Positions 55,759 through 64,000 of a stretch of 64,000 bases of DNA are shown here, piece by piece. Below the pieces are notes generated by a model, which saw only the letters and a list, made by a program, of their open reading frames with translations, made no database searches and had not been told where the DNA came from. Source of the stretch: Anseongella ginsenosidimutans (GTDB taxonomy: Bacteria > Bacteroidota > Bacteroidia > Sphingobacteriales > Sphingobacteriaceae); the NCBI GenBank assembly GCA_029268045.1, contig JAJUHF010000003.1:1-64000 (forward strand), written 5' to 3'. The translations under genes and the position numbers were made by a program. Position 1 is the first letter of the stretch. Each line of letters starts with the position of its first letter.

Positions 55759-57951
55759 ATGTCCACTTTACGCTTCAAAGCTTTAGAAAGTGTTCTCAGT
55801 AGAACACCGATGCGGGCAATACCGCCTTCCGATCGGATCTCGGATTATTTTGGCACCAATGTGTTCAATGAGCACACGATGAAAGAATTTCTTTCCAAGG
55901 AAGCTTTCCAAAGTGTAAAAAATGCAATTGAGCGGGGAACGCCGGTTGATCGCGACATGGCAGATCAGATTGCCTCCGGCATGAAGGCCTGGGCCATGAG
56001 TAAAGGGGCAACCCACTACACCCACTGGTTTCAGCCCCTAACCGGGCTTACCGCTGAAAAGCACGATACATTTTTTGAGGCCTCACCCGATGGAACGGGC
56101 ATGGAAAAATTCACCGGAGAATCCCTGGTACAGCAGGAACCCGATGCATCCAGCTTTCCCAGCGGCGGTTTACGTGTCACGTTCGAAGCCCGGGGCTATA
56201 CCGCATGGGATCCCTCCTCCCCGGCTTTCATTATCGAGAGCCAGTCCGGAGGTAGCGCTACCCTGTGTATACCCACCGTATTCATTTCTTATACCGGCGA
56301 AGCGCTGGATTACAAAGCTCCCCTGCTGAAAGCATTGGGCCGGCTGGACAAAGCCGCGGTAGATGTCTGCCATTATTTTGACAAATCCATCACCAAGGTA
56401 AACGCAAGTCTGGGCATCGAGCAGGAATACTTCCTGGTGGATCTCTCCTTATACAACGCCAGGCCGGACCTGTACCTCACCAACCGGACGCTCTTTGGAC
56501 ACATGTCCGCCAAAAACCAGCAATTGGAAGACCACTATTTCGGCTCCATTCCGCGCCGCGTCCAGGCGTTCATGAGCGAACTGGAAACAGAAGCCCTGAA
56601 ACTGGGTATTCCCCTGACGACCCGGCACAACGAGGTAGCTCCCGGTCAATTCGAATGCGCTCCGCTTTACGAGGAGATCAACCTGGCAATCGACCACAAC
56701 CAGCTGCTCATGGATTTGATGGATAAAATTGCGCTTCGCCATCACTTCAAGGTGTTGCTCCATGAAAAACCTTTTGCCGGACTGAACGGATCAGGTAAGC
56801 ACAATAACTGGTCATTGATCACCAATACGGGCAAAAATCTCCTTTCCCCGGGGAAGACCCCCAAAAACAACCTGATGTTTTTGACCTTCTTTGTCAATAC
56901 CATCAAAGCGGTGCATACCCATGCGGATCTCATGCGAGCGGGTATCGCGTCGGCGGGTAACGACCACCGGCTGGGAGCAAACGAAGCGCCCCCTGCGATC
57001 ATTTCCATTTTTATAGGCTCACAGCTTACCGAAGCCCTGGAGGAAATCGAAAGCCGCCGGGTGGCTAAAAAGGACAAGCATACCGACACGATTAAACTGA
57101 ATATTCCAAAAATTCCGCAGATCCTGTTCGACAACACGGACCGGAACAGAACCTCTCCGTTCGCCTTCACCGGAAACAAATTTGAATTCCGGGCCGTGGG
57201 TTCGTATGCCAACTGCGCGGCTCCCATGACCATCCTGGCAGCGATCATGGCCGAGCAACTGGAAGCATTCAAGAAAGATGTGGACAGCCTGATCCGGAAA
57301 AAGGAGAAAAAGGACGTGGCCATCCTGAAAGTGATCCGCCAATACATTAAGGAATCCAAGAATATTCTCTTTGAAGGCAATAATTACAGTGAAGAATGGC
57401 ATAAAGAAGCCGAAAAGCGTGGTTTGCCCAATCTGGCCACAACGCCGGTGGCACTGGATGCTTACACGACACCCAAAGCGCATAAACTGTTTGTTGAACA
57501 GGATATTTTCACCGAAAGAGAGCTTCACGCACGGTATGAGATACTTCTGGAAGCCTTTATCAAGAAGATTCAGATCGAAGGCCGCGTATTGGGTGATCTT
57601 GCGCAAAACCATATTATCCCCACGGCGCTTACGTACCAGACCAGCCTGATCGATAACGTAAAAGGGCTGAAAGAGATCGGACTGGACAAAAAGAATTACC
57701 AAAGCCAGCTGGACATCATTGAGAAAATATCGGCGCATGTGAATCTGGTCAAACAGAACGTGGATGCCATGACCGAAGAACGCAAAAAAGCAAATAAGCT
57801 GACCGACGTACGCAAAATGGCCGCCGCATACGACCAAAAGGTAAAACCCTATTTCGAAGTCATCCGGTACAACATTGAAAAACTGGAGCGGATGGTGGAC
57901 GACTCGGTATGGCCCATGCCGAAATACAGGGAATTGCTGTTTCTACGCTGA
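55759..57951 (+). CDS. glnN: Glutamine synthetase type III
   Basis: ATP-dependent ligation of ammonium to glutamate, dodecameric GSIII type. The 730-residue length is characteristic (GSI is about 470). Seen: DYFGTNVFNEHTM N-terminal block, GATHYTHWFQPLTGLTAEKHDTF, MAIEQEYFLVD-like GIEQEYFLVD, TTRHNEVAPGQFECAPLYEEINLAIDHNQ and LNGSGKHNNWSLITNTG, plus the long GSIII C-terminal helical region. ATG 55759 gives MSTLRFKALESVL. Amt in the same window supplies its substrate. A strong terminator follows at 57973. Confidence 0.97.
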   Translation: MSTLRFKALESVLSRTPMRAIPPSDRISDYFGTNVFNEHTMKEFLSKEAFQSVKNAIERGTPVDRDMADQIASGMKAWAMSKGATHYTHWFQPLTGLTAEKHDTFFEASPDGTGMEKFTGESLVQQEPDASSFPSGGLRVTFEARGYTAWDPSSPAFIIESQSGGSATLCIPTVFISYTGEALDYKAPLLKALGRLDKAAVDVCHYFDKSITKVNASLGIEQEYFLVDLSLYNARPDLYLTNRTLFGHMSAKNQQLEDHYFGSIPRRVQAFMSELETEALKLGIPLTTRHNEVAPGQFECAPLYEEINLAIDHNQLLMDLMDKIALRHHFKVLLHEKPFAGLNGSGKHNNWSLITNTGKNLLSPGKTPKNNLMFLTFFVNTIKAVHTHADLMRAGIASAGNDHRLGANEAPPAIISIFIGSQLTEALEEIESRRVAKKDKHTDTIKLNIPKIPQILFDNTDRNRTSPFAFTGNKFEFRAVGSYANCAAPMTILAAIMAEQLEAFKKDVDSLIRKKEKKDVAILKVIRQYIKESKNILFEGNNYSEEWHKEAEKRGLPNLATTPVALDAYTTPKAHKLFVEQDIFTERELHARYEILLEAFIKKIQIEGRVLGDLAQNHIIPTALTYQTSLIDNVKGLKEIGLDKKNYQSQLDIIEKISAHVNLVKQNVDAMTEERKKANKLTDVRKMAAAYDQKVKPYFEVIRYNIEKLERMVDDSVWPMPKYRELLFLR

Positions 57952-57972
57952 TCCTTCGGTACGGATTGTGTA

Positions 57973-58009
57973 AAAAGCTCCGGGATGGCCTGTCCGTTCC
58001 GGAGCTTTT
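57973..58009 (+). terminator. Terminator after glnN
   Basis: AAAAGCTCCGG and CCGGAGCTTTT form an 11-bp stem with a 15-base loop followed by a T-rich end. It lies 21 bp after the glnN stop. Confidence 0.88.
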
Positions 58010-58039
58010 GTCATTCGGCGCTTTTGCCGGGCAAATTCG

Positions 58040-58047
58040 TACATTTG
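58040..58047 (+). promoter_or_regulatory. Bacteroidota -7 box just before purM
   Basis: TACATTTG, exact TAnnTTTG, only four bases before the purM ATG; no -33 TTG at the right spacing. Implies a nearly leaderless transcript, as for the SDR and tgt genes. Confidence 0.42.
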
Positions 58048-58051
58048 CGAC

Positions 58052-59260
58052 ATGAATAAGGACCTTCGTTACAGTCAGCGCGGCGTTTCCGCGTCCAAGG
58101 AAGACGTTCACGCGGCCATCCAACATATCGACAAAGGAATTTTCCCCAACGCGTTCTGTAAGATCATTCCCGATATTCTCGGCGGAGACGACAATTGGTG
58201 CAACATCATGCATGCCGACGGGGCGGGCACAAAGTCTTCACTCGCCTACACCTATTGGAAAGAAACCGGTGATTTAAGCGTGTGGAAGGGAATCGCGCAG
58301 GACGCGGTCGTCATGAATACGGATGATCTGCTATGCGTTGGCGCCACCGACAACATCCTGCTTTCCTCCACCATCGGAAGAAATAAAAACCTGATTCCCG
58401 GTGAAGTCATTGCCGCGATCATTAACGGTACCGAAGAAGTCCTGGAAGAACTGCGATCGCATGGCATCGGGATTTATTCCACCGGAGGTGAAACCGCCGA
58501 CGTGGGGGACCTGGTACGGACGGTGATCGTGGATTCCACGGTGAGCTGCCGGATGAAAAAAGAGGAAGTCATCAGCAACGACGGCATCCGGGCAGGCGAT
58601 GTGATCGTGGGTCTTGCATCGTTCGGACAGGCCCGGTACGAAAAGGAATACAACGGCGGAATGGGAAGCAACGGGCTGACCAGCGCACGGCACGACGTCT
58701 TCGACCGATCGCTTGCGGAGAAATATCCCGAAAGCTACGATCCGGCGGTTCCTCAGGAGCTTGTTTTCAGCGGAAGCAAAAAACTGACCGATCCCATCAA
58801 CATTTCTCTGTATGACAGCACGGGCCGTGCCTCACGGGAAGTCCGCACCACGGCCGGAAAGCTGGTGCTTTCCCCCACCCGGACCTATGCGCCGGTCATT
58901 AAGAAGATACTGGAAAGCTACCGGTCCCGGATCCACGGCATGGTGCACTGCAGCGGCGGGGCGCAGACGAAGGTATTGCATTTCATCAACGGTCTGCACG
59001 TGGTAAAGGATAACCTGTTCCCCTGCCCGCCCCTGTTTCTGCTGATCCAGGAACAATCCGGGACGCCCTGGGAGGAAATGTACAAGGTCTTCAATATGGG
59101 TCATCGGATGGAGCTGTATGTTCCTTCGGAGATTGCCGATGACCTGATTGCAATCTCCCAAAGCTTCGGGGTGGATGCGCAGGTGATTGGCCGCGTCGAA
59201 GGGGCCGAAAGCAAGCAGGTCACGATCCATTCGGAATTCGGAACGTTTTCCTACCGGTAG
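58052..59260 (+). CDS. purM: Phosphoribosylformylglycinamidine cyclo-ligase (AIR synthase)
   Basis: Closes the imidazole ring to give AIR, the step after PurL. The 402-residue protein is longer than the roughly 345 of enterobacterial PurM, as usual in Bacteroidota. Motifs: NIMHADGAGTKSSLAYTYWKETG, DAVVMNTDDLLCVGA, STGGETADVGDLVRT and GHRMELYV near the end. Stands alone between the glnN terminator and the converging rnz; purL is 4.5 kb away. Confidence 0.93.
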   Translation: MNKDLRYSQRGVSASKEDVHAAIQHIDKGIFPNAFCKIIPDILGGDDNWCNIMHADGAGTKSSLAYTYWKETGDLSVWKGIAQDAVVMNTDDLLCVGATDNILLSSTIGRNKNLIPGEVIAAIINGTEEVLEELRSHGIGIYSTGGETADVGDLVRTVIVDSTVSCRMKKEEVISNDGIRAGDVIVGLASFGQARYEKEYNGGMGSNGLTSARHDVFDRSLAEKYPESYDPAVPQELVFSGSKKLTDPINISLYDSTGRASREVRTTAGKLVLSPTRTYAPVIKKILESYRSRIHGMVHCSGGAQTKVLHFINGLHVVKDNLFPCPPLFLLIQEQSGTPWEEMYKVFNMGHRMELYVPSEIADDLIAISQSFGVDAQVIGRVEGAESKQVTIHSEFGTFSYR

Positions 59261-59267
59261 GTAGTAT

Positions 59268-60185
59268 TTATTCCCCCACGTCGAATACCGATCCTTCCCG
59301 GGCCAGCTCGGTTGGGGGAAAGACCGCCCGTGCCTCCTCCAAAAGCGGGGAAAGTTCCCGGTACCTCGCGGAAAAATGGCCAATGATCAGCTTTTTCACC
59401 TGGGCTTTTCGGGCAATCTCTGCCGCCTGGGCAGCAGTGGAATGAAAGGTTTCATTGGCCCGCTCCAGCATTTCGCTGGTAAAGGTGGCCTCGTGATACA
59501 GCAGGTCCACTTCCTTGATTTGAGGGATGATATCCGGCTTGACCAGCGTATCGGCACAATAGGCATACGCCCGCGAAGGACGCGGCGCCAGCGTCAGCTC
59601 CTGATTGGGGATCACCCTTCCATCGGGAAGGCGCAGGTCCATGCCCTGCTTTATGGATGAAATAAGTTCCGACGGAATCGCGTATTCCTGAATTTTCTCG
59701 CGGATAATATTGGGCAGTCGCGGCTTTTCCCTGAAAAGAAAACCCGTGCAGGGAATCCGGTGGTTCATGATAATGGTCTCCACCGTTATCTCGGAATTTT
59801 CCAGCAAACGGGTGGGCGCCCCCGCATCCACCGGAATAAACTCAAGCGGATATCGCAACTGGGTCTGGGAACAGGTAAGGGTCAGATTGATGATCTCAAT
59901 CAATTGCGGCGGACCGTACAGCATCAAGGGCTTGGTACGCCCGTTCAGATGGAGGGTGGATAGCAAGCCAGGCAATCCGAAATAGTGATCGCCGTGCAGA
60001 TGGCTTATGAAAATATGATCAATCCGCGATGCCTTCAGTCCGTACCGGAGTAACTGGATCTGGGCTGCTTCACCGCAATCGATCAGAAATAGTTTTTCAT
60101 TGATATTCAGTAGTTGTGAGCTGGGAAAGCGATTACGCACGGGGGTGGCGGAACTGCTGCCCAGTATCGTTAACTGAAACTTCAC
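59268..60185 (-). CDS. rnz: Ribonuclease Z
   Basis: Metallo-beta-lactamase-fold endonuclease that trims tRNA 3' trailers. The 305-residue length is typical. Motifs: LGSSSATPVRNRFPSS, LIDCGEA, metal-binding SHLHGDH (His62, His64, Asp66, His67), MNHRIPCTGFLF, YCADTL, LYHEATF and IIGHFSARY. The start is GTG at 60185, one base after the STAS stop; the track start lies far inside that gene. Last gene of phoH-purC-STAS-rnz. Confidence 0.95.
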   Translation of the reverse strand: MKFQLTILGSSSATPVRNRFPSSQLLNINEKLFLIDCGEAAQIQLLRYGLKASRIDHIFISHLHGDHYFGLPGLLSTLHLNGRTKPLMLYGPPQLIEIINLTLTCSQTQLRYPLEFIPVDAGAPTRLLENSEITVETIIMNHRIPCTGFLFREKPRLPNIIREKIQEYAIPSELISSIKQGMDLRLPDGRVIPNQELTLAPRPSRAYAYCADTLVKPDIIPQIKEVDLLYHEATFTSEMLERANETFHSTAAQAAEIARKAQVKKLIIGHFSARYRELSPLLEEARAVFPPTELAREGSVFDVGE

Positions 60186-60186
60186 A

Positions 60187-60561
60187 TTACTCCTTTTTAT
60201 TAATCTCTCTTTCCAGTTCTTCCATAAACACGTAATCGATGGCCTCCTCCTTTGTCGGAACAATTTGTAATGACTTATCTAGCTGCGTTATAGATATTAA
60301 TTGTTCCACCGATGGTTTAACCCCGGTCAGCACAAACGAGCCGTTGGAATTTTGGCAGATCCGGTTCGCCGTCAGCAGACAGCTGAGCCCGGATGAATCC
60401 ATGTGTTCCACATGGGAAAGATCAAGAATGATATTCCGGAAGCCTTCCGCATTGAAAATGACCAATTCCGATTTCAGGGCCGGCGAGATCATCGCATTCA
60501 GCTTCGCTTCTTCCAGGGTAAGCAGAATGTATTTTTCGTTTTTGTCGACCGAATATTTCAT
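60187..60561 (-). CDS. STAS-domain anti-sigma factor antagonist
   Basis: Small STAS protein (124 residues) of the SpoIIAA/RsbV type that would switch partner proteins by serine phosphorylation. HMDSSGLSCLL carries Ser56/Ser57 at the usual phosphorylation position, preceded by NIILDLSHVEH. The C-terminal extension is acidic then basic (EELEREINKKE). No RsbW-like kinase or PP2C phosphatase is in the window. It sits between purC (11 bp) and rnz (1 bp). Confidence 0.9.
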   Translation of the reverse strand: MKYSVDKNEKYILLTLEEAKLNAMISPALKSELVIFNAEGFRNIILDLSHVEHMDSSGLSCLLTANRICQNSNGSFVLTGVKPSVEQLISITQLDKSLQIVPTKEEAIDYVFMEELEREINKKE

Positions 60562-60572
60562 ATACGATAAAA

Positions 60573-61559
60573 TTAAGCAGAATTTTCCATCTCCATGCTA
60601 TTTTCCTTTAAAAACCGCCGAATGTTTTCCTGTACCCGTTCGGTTACATCCACATCTCCGGCCGGCTTGATGAATTCATCGCCGGTCACCCGTTCAAACA
60701 ACTCAATGTACCGGGCGGAAATGGCCTGCACTACGTCCGGGGTCATTTTTGGTATCTTTTGCCCTTCCAATCCCTGAAAGCCGTTTTCGATCAGCCATTG
60801 CCGTACGAATTCCTTCGACAGCTGTTTCTGCGTTTCTCCACGTTCCTGCCGCTCGTGGTAACCTTCAGCATAAAAGTAACGGGACGAATCGGGGGTATGG
60901 ATCTCGTCCATAAGGTACACCTGATTGTTCCGCAAACCAAATTCGTATTTGGTATCGACCAGGATCAGCCCCCGCTGGGCGGCCAGTTCCGTCCCTCTTT
61001 TGAACAAAGCATGCGTGTACTCCTCGAGCTTAGCATAATGGGAAGCGTTGACGATTCCCTTCCCGATAATCTCCTCCCGGGAAATATCCTGGTCGTGACC
61101 GGTGGCCGCTTTGGTGGTGGGCGTAATGATGGGCCGGGGCAAGGGATCGTTCTCCTTCAGGCCGTCGGGCAGCGGAACTCCGCAGAGCTGCCTTTTTCCG
61201 GCGCGGTATTCCCGCCAGGCGTGTCCGGCAAGATAACCGCGAATGACCATTTCAATCGGAAAGGGTTTGCATTTGAATCCAACGCTAACGTTGGGATCGG
61301 GGACGGCAATGATCCAGTTGGGTACGATGTCGGCCGTCGCATCCAGGAATTTAGCCGCAACCTGGTTCAGCACCTGGCCTTTGAACGGAATGGCTTCGGG
61401 CAGAATCACATCAAAGGCCGAAATCCGGTCGCTGGCCACCATGATCAGCAGTTCGTCGTGGATCGTGTATACGTCGCGGACTTTTCCGTGGTACAACGCA
61501 GTTTGTCCCGGAAACAGAAAAGAAGTCTTTTTTAGGGTATTCATGGTTTGTCTGCTCAT
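60573..61559 (-). CDS. purC: SAICAR synthase
   Basis: Joins CAIR with aspartate in purine synthesis. The 328-residue protein includes [58 protein letters not shown] and [22 protein letters not shown] 61559 overlaps the phoH stop as ATGA; a second ATG at 61544 is possible and gives the commoner length. Cotranscription with phoH is therefore likely. Confidence 0.95.
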   Translation of the reverse strand: MSRQTMNTLKKTSFLFPGQTALYHGKVRDVYTIHDELLIMVASDRISAFDVILPEAIPFKGQVLNQVAAKFLDATADIVPNWIIAVPDPNVSVGFKCKPFPIEMVIRGYLAGHAWREYRAGKRQLCGVPLPDGLKENDPLPRPIITPTTKAATGHDQDISREEIIGKGIVNASHYAKLEEYTHALFKRGTELAAQRGLILVDTKYEFGLRNNQVYLMDEIHTPDSSRYFYAEGYHERQERGETQKQLSKEFVRQWLIENGFQGLEGQKIPKMTPDVVQAISARYIELFERVTGDEFIKPAGDVDVTERVQENIRRFLKENSMEMENSA

Positions 61560-62521
61560 TGTTTTTCGATGTCACCGTATGCTTCCAGGATTTTCCGCAC
61601 CAGTTTATGGCGGACCACGTCATTTCCGTTCAGATAAACAAACTCGATTCCACGGATATTTTTCAGGATTTCCATGGCATGAAGCAATCCCGACTGCTGC
61701 TTGCGGGGAAGATCGATCTGCGTGACATCGCCCGTTACAATAAATTTCGCCGTGGGGCCCATCCGGGTGAGGAACATTTTCAGCTGCAGATCCGTCGCGT
61801 TCTGCGCTTCGTCCAGGATCACAAACGCATTATCCAGTGTTCTCCCCCGCATGAAAGCAAGCGGAGCCACCTCAATGGTCCTGTTTTCGAGGTACACCCG
61901 AAGCTTTTCCTGCGGGATCATATCATCCAGGGCATCGTACAGCGGGCGGAGATAAGGGTCTATTTTTTCCTTCAGATCACCGGGCAGAAATCCCAGGTTT
62001 TCGCCCGCCTCCACGGCCGGCCGGGTCAGGATAATCCGCTTAACCTCCTTGTTTTTAAGCGCCCGCACCGCAAGCGCCACCGCGGTATACGTTTTTCCGG
62101 TTCCCGCCGGTCCGATGGCAAACAAAATATCGTTCTGATAGGCTCCCTCCACCATGCGAAGCTGGTTCTCACTTCTTGCACGCACTTTATTCCCCTTAGG
62201 CCCGTAAAGGATCACATCACCCAGTCCGATTTCCCGGGCAGCGTCACTCCCCTCTCCCGGGGAGTCCTTTTCCGCATTCAATATCTGTTCAAAATCACTG
62301 GAGCTGATCCGGTTGTATTTTTCAAGGTGCTGCAGCAATTGTTCAAATTTTGCAGCAAACGCGGCAGTTTCCTGTTCGTCCCCCAACACCTTCACCTGGG
62401 TTCCCCGGGCGACTATTTTCAGTTTCGGAAATCTTTTTTTTAGAATTTCAAAGTGCTCATTGTTTGTTCCCCAGAGGATCGCAGGGTCGGCCTGATCCAA
62501 GCTTAAATGTATTTCACTCAC
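61556..62521 (-). CDS. PhoH-like ATPase
   Basis: Cytoplasmic P-loop ATPase of the PhoH/YbeZ family (321 residues), linked to RNA metabolism and ribosome maturation in other bacteria. N-terminal KH-like part about 1-100, Walker A GPAGTGKT (137-144), [21 protein letters not shown], Walker [14 protein letters not shown] and [20 protein letters not shown]. First gene of the four-gene operon; a TATTTTTG box (minus) lies 57 bp upstream. No ybeY neighbour. Confidence 0.95.
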   Translation of the reverse strand: MSEIHLSLDQADPAILWGTNNEHFEILKKRFPKLKIVARGTQVKVLGDEQETAAFAAKFEQLLQHLEKYNRISSSDFEQILNAEKDSPGEGSDAAREIGLGDVILYGPKGNKVRARSENQLRMVEGAYQNDILFAIGPAGTGKTYTAVALAVRALKNKEVKRIILTRPAVEAGENLGFLPGDLKEKIDPYLRPLYDALDDMIPQEKLRVYLENRTIEVAPLAFMRGRTLDNAFVILDEAQNATDLQLKMFLTRMGPTAKFIVTGDVTQIDLPRKQQSGLLHAMEILKNIRGIEFVYLNGNDVVRHKLVRKILEAYGDIEKQ

Positions 62522-62577
62522 AATCTACTTTTAAAAGTGTTATTTTCCCTGCAAATTTTGATATTTGCAAGCGTTAC

Positions 62578-62585
62578 CAAAAATA
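62578..62585 (-). promoter_or_regulatory. Bacteroidota -7 box upstream of phoH
   Basis: TATTTTTG on the minus strand, exact TAnnTTTG, 57 bp before the phoH ATG and within the short divergent gap to the SAM hydroxide adenosyltransferase gene. The -33 region would fall inside that gene's first codons. Confidence 0.38.
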
Positions 62586-62600
62586 AGCAATTATTAACGA

Positions 62601-63377
62601 ATGGCAATTATCACCCTTACTACCGATTTGGGGCACAGAGACTTTTATCAAAGTGCGGTCAAGGGGGCCATTTTATCTCATTTGCCGGATGTAAAGATAG
62701 TGGACATTTCCCATCAGATTTCTCCTTTTGATGTGGCCCAGGCAGCATATGTCGCGCGGAATGCGTACCGGTTTTTCCCGCCGGGAACCATCCATATCCT
62801 GGGAGTGGACGCCCACTATCAGACCCAGCCAAGGTATCTGGCGCTTTTTCATGAGGATCAGTTTTTCGTGGGGCCCGACAACGGTATTTTTTCACTTTTG
62901 TTCGAAAACATCCCGCAGACCGTTGTCGAGATAGCGCTACAGAATGATCCCGCTTTCGTGCATTTTCCGCTGGTCGACGTGCTGGTGAAGGCAGCCGTGC
63001 ACCTGGCCGCAGGCGAACCACTGCAAAAGCTTGGACCGGCCGTGGAACATATTAATCAACGCGGTTTTCTGCAACCGGTACACGAACCGGACCTGATCCG
63101 CGGAAGCGTGATCCATATCGATTCATTCCAGAATGTGGTGACCAACGTCACCAAAACCCTTTTCAAGGAAATCGGGAAAAACCGGCCGTTCGAGCTGTTC
63201 TTCAGCCGGAACGAATCCATCACGAACATCAGCCGCTATTACAACGACGTGCCCGAGGGGGAAAAGCTTTGTCTGTTCGGCATCAGCGGCTACCTCGAAA
63301 TCGCGATCAACAAAGGGAATGCTTCGGGCCTGCTTGGCCTGAACCTGGGCGATATCGTAATCATCCAGTTTGACTGA
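62601..63377 (+). CDS. SAM hydroxide adenosyltransferase (DUF62 family)
   Basis: Hydrolyses S-adenosylmethionine to adenosine and methionine, related to fluorinase. The 258-residue protein has ITLTTDLGHRDFYQSAVKGA with the conserved Asp9, VDISHQISPFDVAQAAYV, FVGPDNGIFSLL and a C-terminal HIDSFQNVVTN beta-barrel domain. The usual VDPGVG loop is replaced by VDAHYQTQPRYL (69-80), so substrate handling may differ. Divergent from phoH; the PBP1A gene starts 47 bp after its stop. Confidence 0.9.
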   Translation: MAIITLTTDLGHRDFYQSAVKGAILSHLPDVKIVDISHQISPFDVAQAAYVARNAYRFFPPGTIHILGVDAHYQTQPRYLALFHEDQFFVGPDNGIFSLLFENIPQTVVEIALQNDPAFVHFPLVDVLVKAAVHLAAGEPLQKLGPAVEHINQRGFLQPVHEPDLIRGSVIHIDSFQNVVTNVTKTLFKEIGKNRPFELFFSRNESITNISRYYNDVPEGEKLCLFGISGYLEIAINKGNASGLLGLNLGDIVIIQFD

Positions 63378-63424
63378 GTCGGGAATGGCAGCATTTTTGC
63401 AACCGGTAATACTTTCGGACAATC

Positions 63425-64000
63425 ATGAAGAAAACTGGCCTACGGCGCTTGCTGGGTTTGCTATTGTACGGATGTCTTACCGTTGTCATCTATTTTGCCG
63501 CGTTGGAAATAAACTTTTTGGGATTGTTCGGAAACTCCCCGGGTTTTGATGAACTAAAACACCCTTCGCTGGCAACTTCCTCCGAATTATATACCTCTGA
63601 CGGGGTCCTGATCGGGAAATATTACGAGGAAAACCGCTCCCCGGTCCAATTTGCCGATCTTTCCCCGGTTCTGGTGGAGGCGCTTCTGGCTACCGAAGAC
63701 ATCCGCTTCTTCCGCCACGCCGGGATCGACCTCAAATCCATTCTGTCCAGCGCCTGGGCCACGATTAAAGGTGACCCACGTGGGGCAAGCACAATTACTC
63801 AGCAGCTGGCCAAAAACCTGTACAAAACGCGCCGGGTAAAAACCCAGGGTATTGTCCGGCACATACCCCTGGTTGGTACGTTGGTTCTCAAGACCAAGGA
63901 GTGGCTGACGGCTGTGAAACTCGAAATGATTTACTCCAAACAGGAAATCCTGGCGCTTTACCTGAACACGGTCAGTTTCGGTAACAATGCCTACGGGATC
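63425..64000 (+). CDS. PBP1A-type penicillin-binding protein (3' end outside window)
   Basis: Class A PBP, glycosyltransferase domain only in view; not in the ORF track because it runs off the end. The 192 codons start MKKTGLRRLLGLLLYGC (TM about 9-28), then LYTSDGVLIGKYYEE, the GT51 motif EDIRFFRHAGID with catalytic Glu, GASTITQQLAKNLYK, and KLEMIYSKQEILALYLNTVSFGNNAYG. Motif order and spacing fit PBP1A/mrcA rather than pbpC. It would be the second class A PBP in the window. A near -7 match TACTTTCG precedes the ATG. Confidence 0.92.
   Translation, partial: MKKTGLRRLLGLLLYGCLTVVIYFAALEINFLGLFGNSPGFDELKHPSLATSSELYTSDGVLIGKYYEENRSPVQFADLSPVLVEALLATEDIRFFRHAGIDLKSILSSAWATIKGDPRGASTITQQLAKNLYKTRRVKTQGIVRHIPLVGTLVLKTKEWLTAVKLEMIYSKQEILALYLNTVSFGNNAYGI

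Noticed and set aside
1-64000. tRNA genes, CRISPR arrays, phage or integrase genes
   Set aside because: No T-loop-like GGTTCGAATCC with matching stems, no regularly spaced repeats and no mobile-element proteins were found by eye.

Overview
The window reads as ordinary chromosomal DNA of a free-living, moderately GC-rich member of the Bacteroidota, probably Cytophagales-like (the finer placement is inference). The signs are a type III glutamine synthetase, an acyl-CoA carboxylase beta subunit encoded next to guaB, a short LeuA without its regulatory domain, a Tgt lacking the usual zinc cysteines, a long PurM, few strong Shine-Dalgarno sites, and repeated matches to the Bacteroidota -7 promoter box TAnnTTTG upstream of genes. 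I see no tRNA, rRNA, CRISPR array, insertion sequence, phage gene or integrase, and base composition looks even throughout.

Layout. 1-4.7 kb: 3' part of smc, then (minus) an SDR and a LolD-type ATPase. 4.7-10.3 kb: a secreted heparinase-II/III-like lyase, recR, and a three-gene run of SSS symporter, LOG-family hydrolase and an uncharacterised secreted protein with M14-like residues. 10.3-21 kb (minus): an envelope cluster of alpha-2-macroglobulin lipoprotein, penicillin-binding protein 1C, a GH109-like oxidoreductase-fold protein and an M19 dipeptidase. 21-31.7 kb (minus): topA plus a small unknown gene, guaB with the carboxylase beta subunit, amt, and glycosyltransferase-rsmG-dprA. 31.8-35.8 kb: tgt-lptG, and a helical-repeat protein of unknown function. 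36-44.8 kb: leuACD, then a complete sufBCDSE-T iron-sulfur operon. 44.8-54.7 kb: MgtC/DUF4010 membrane protein, FG-GAP protein, YyaL-type thioredoxin-fold protein, SDR plus cystathionine gamma-synthase, purL (TTG start) and an S66 LD-carboxypeptidase. 54.8-58 kb: an XRE regulator, a roughly 570-bp non-coding region with a nested set of inverted repeats, and glnN. 58-64 kb: purM, the operon phoH-purC-STAS-rnz, a SAM hydroxide adenosyltransferase, and the 5' end of a PBP1A-type gene.

Functionally the window mixes housekeeping (chromosome structure, RNA maturation, purine, leucine and Fe-S synthesis), nitrogen assimilation (amt, glnN) and cell-envelope work (two class A PBPs, macroglobulin, LD-carboxypeptidase, LptG). 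I found no clear new multi-gene defence or mobile system. The best candidates for something undescribed are the structured non-coding region upstream of glnN (55.3-55.5 kb), the structured sufB leader, and the secreted M14-like protein at 9.55 kb. Starts given here were checked against the bases, because the ORF track accepts GTG and TTG as M.
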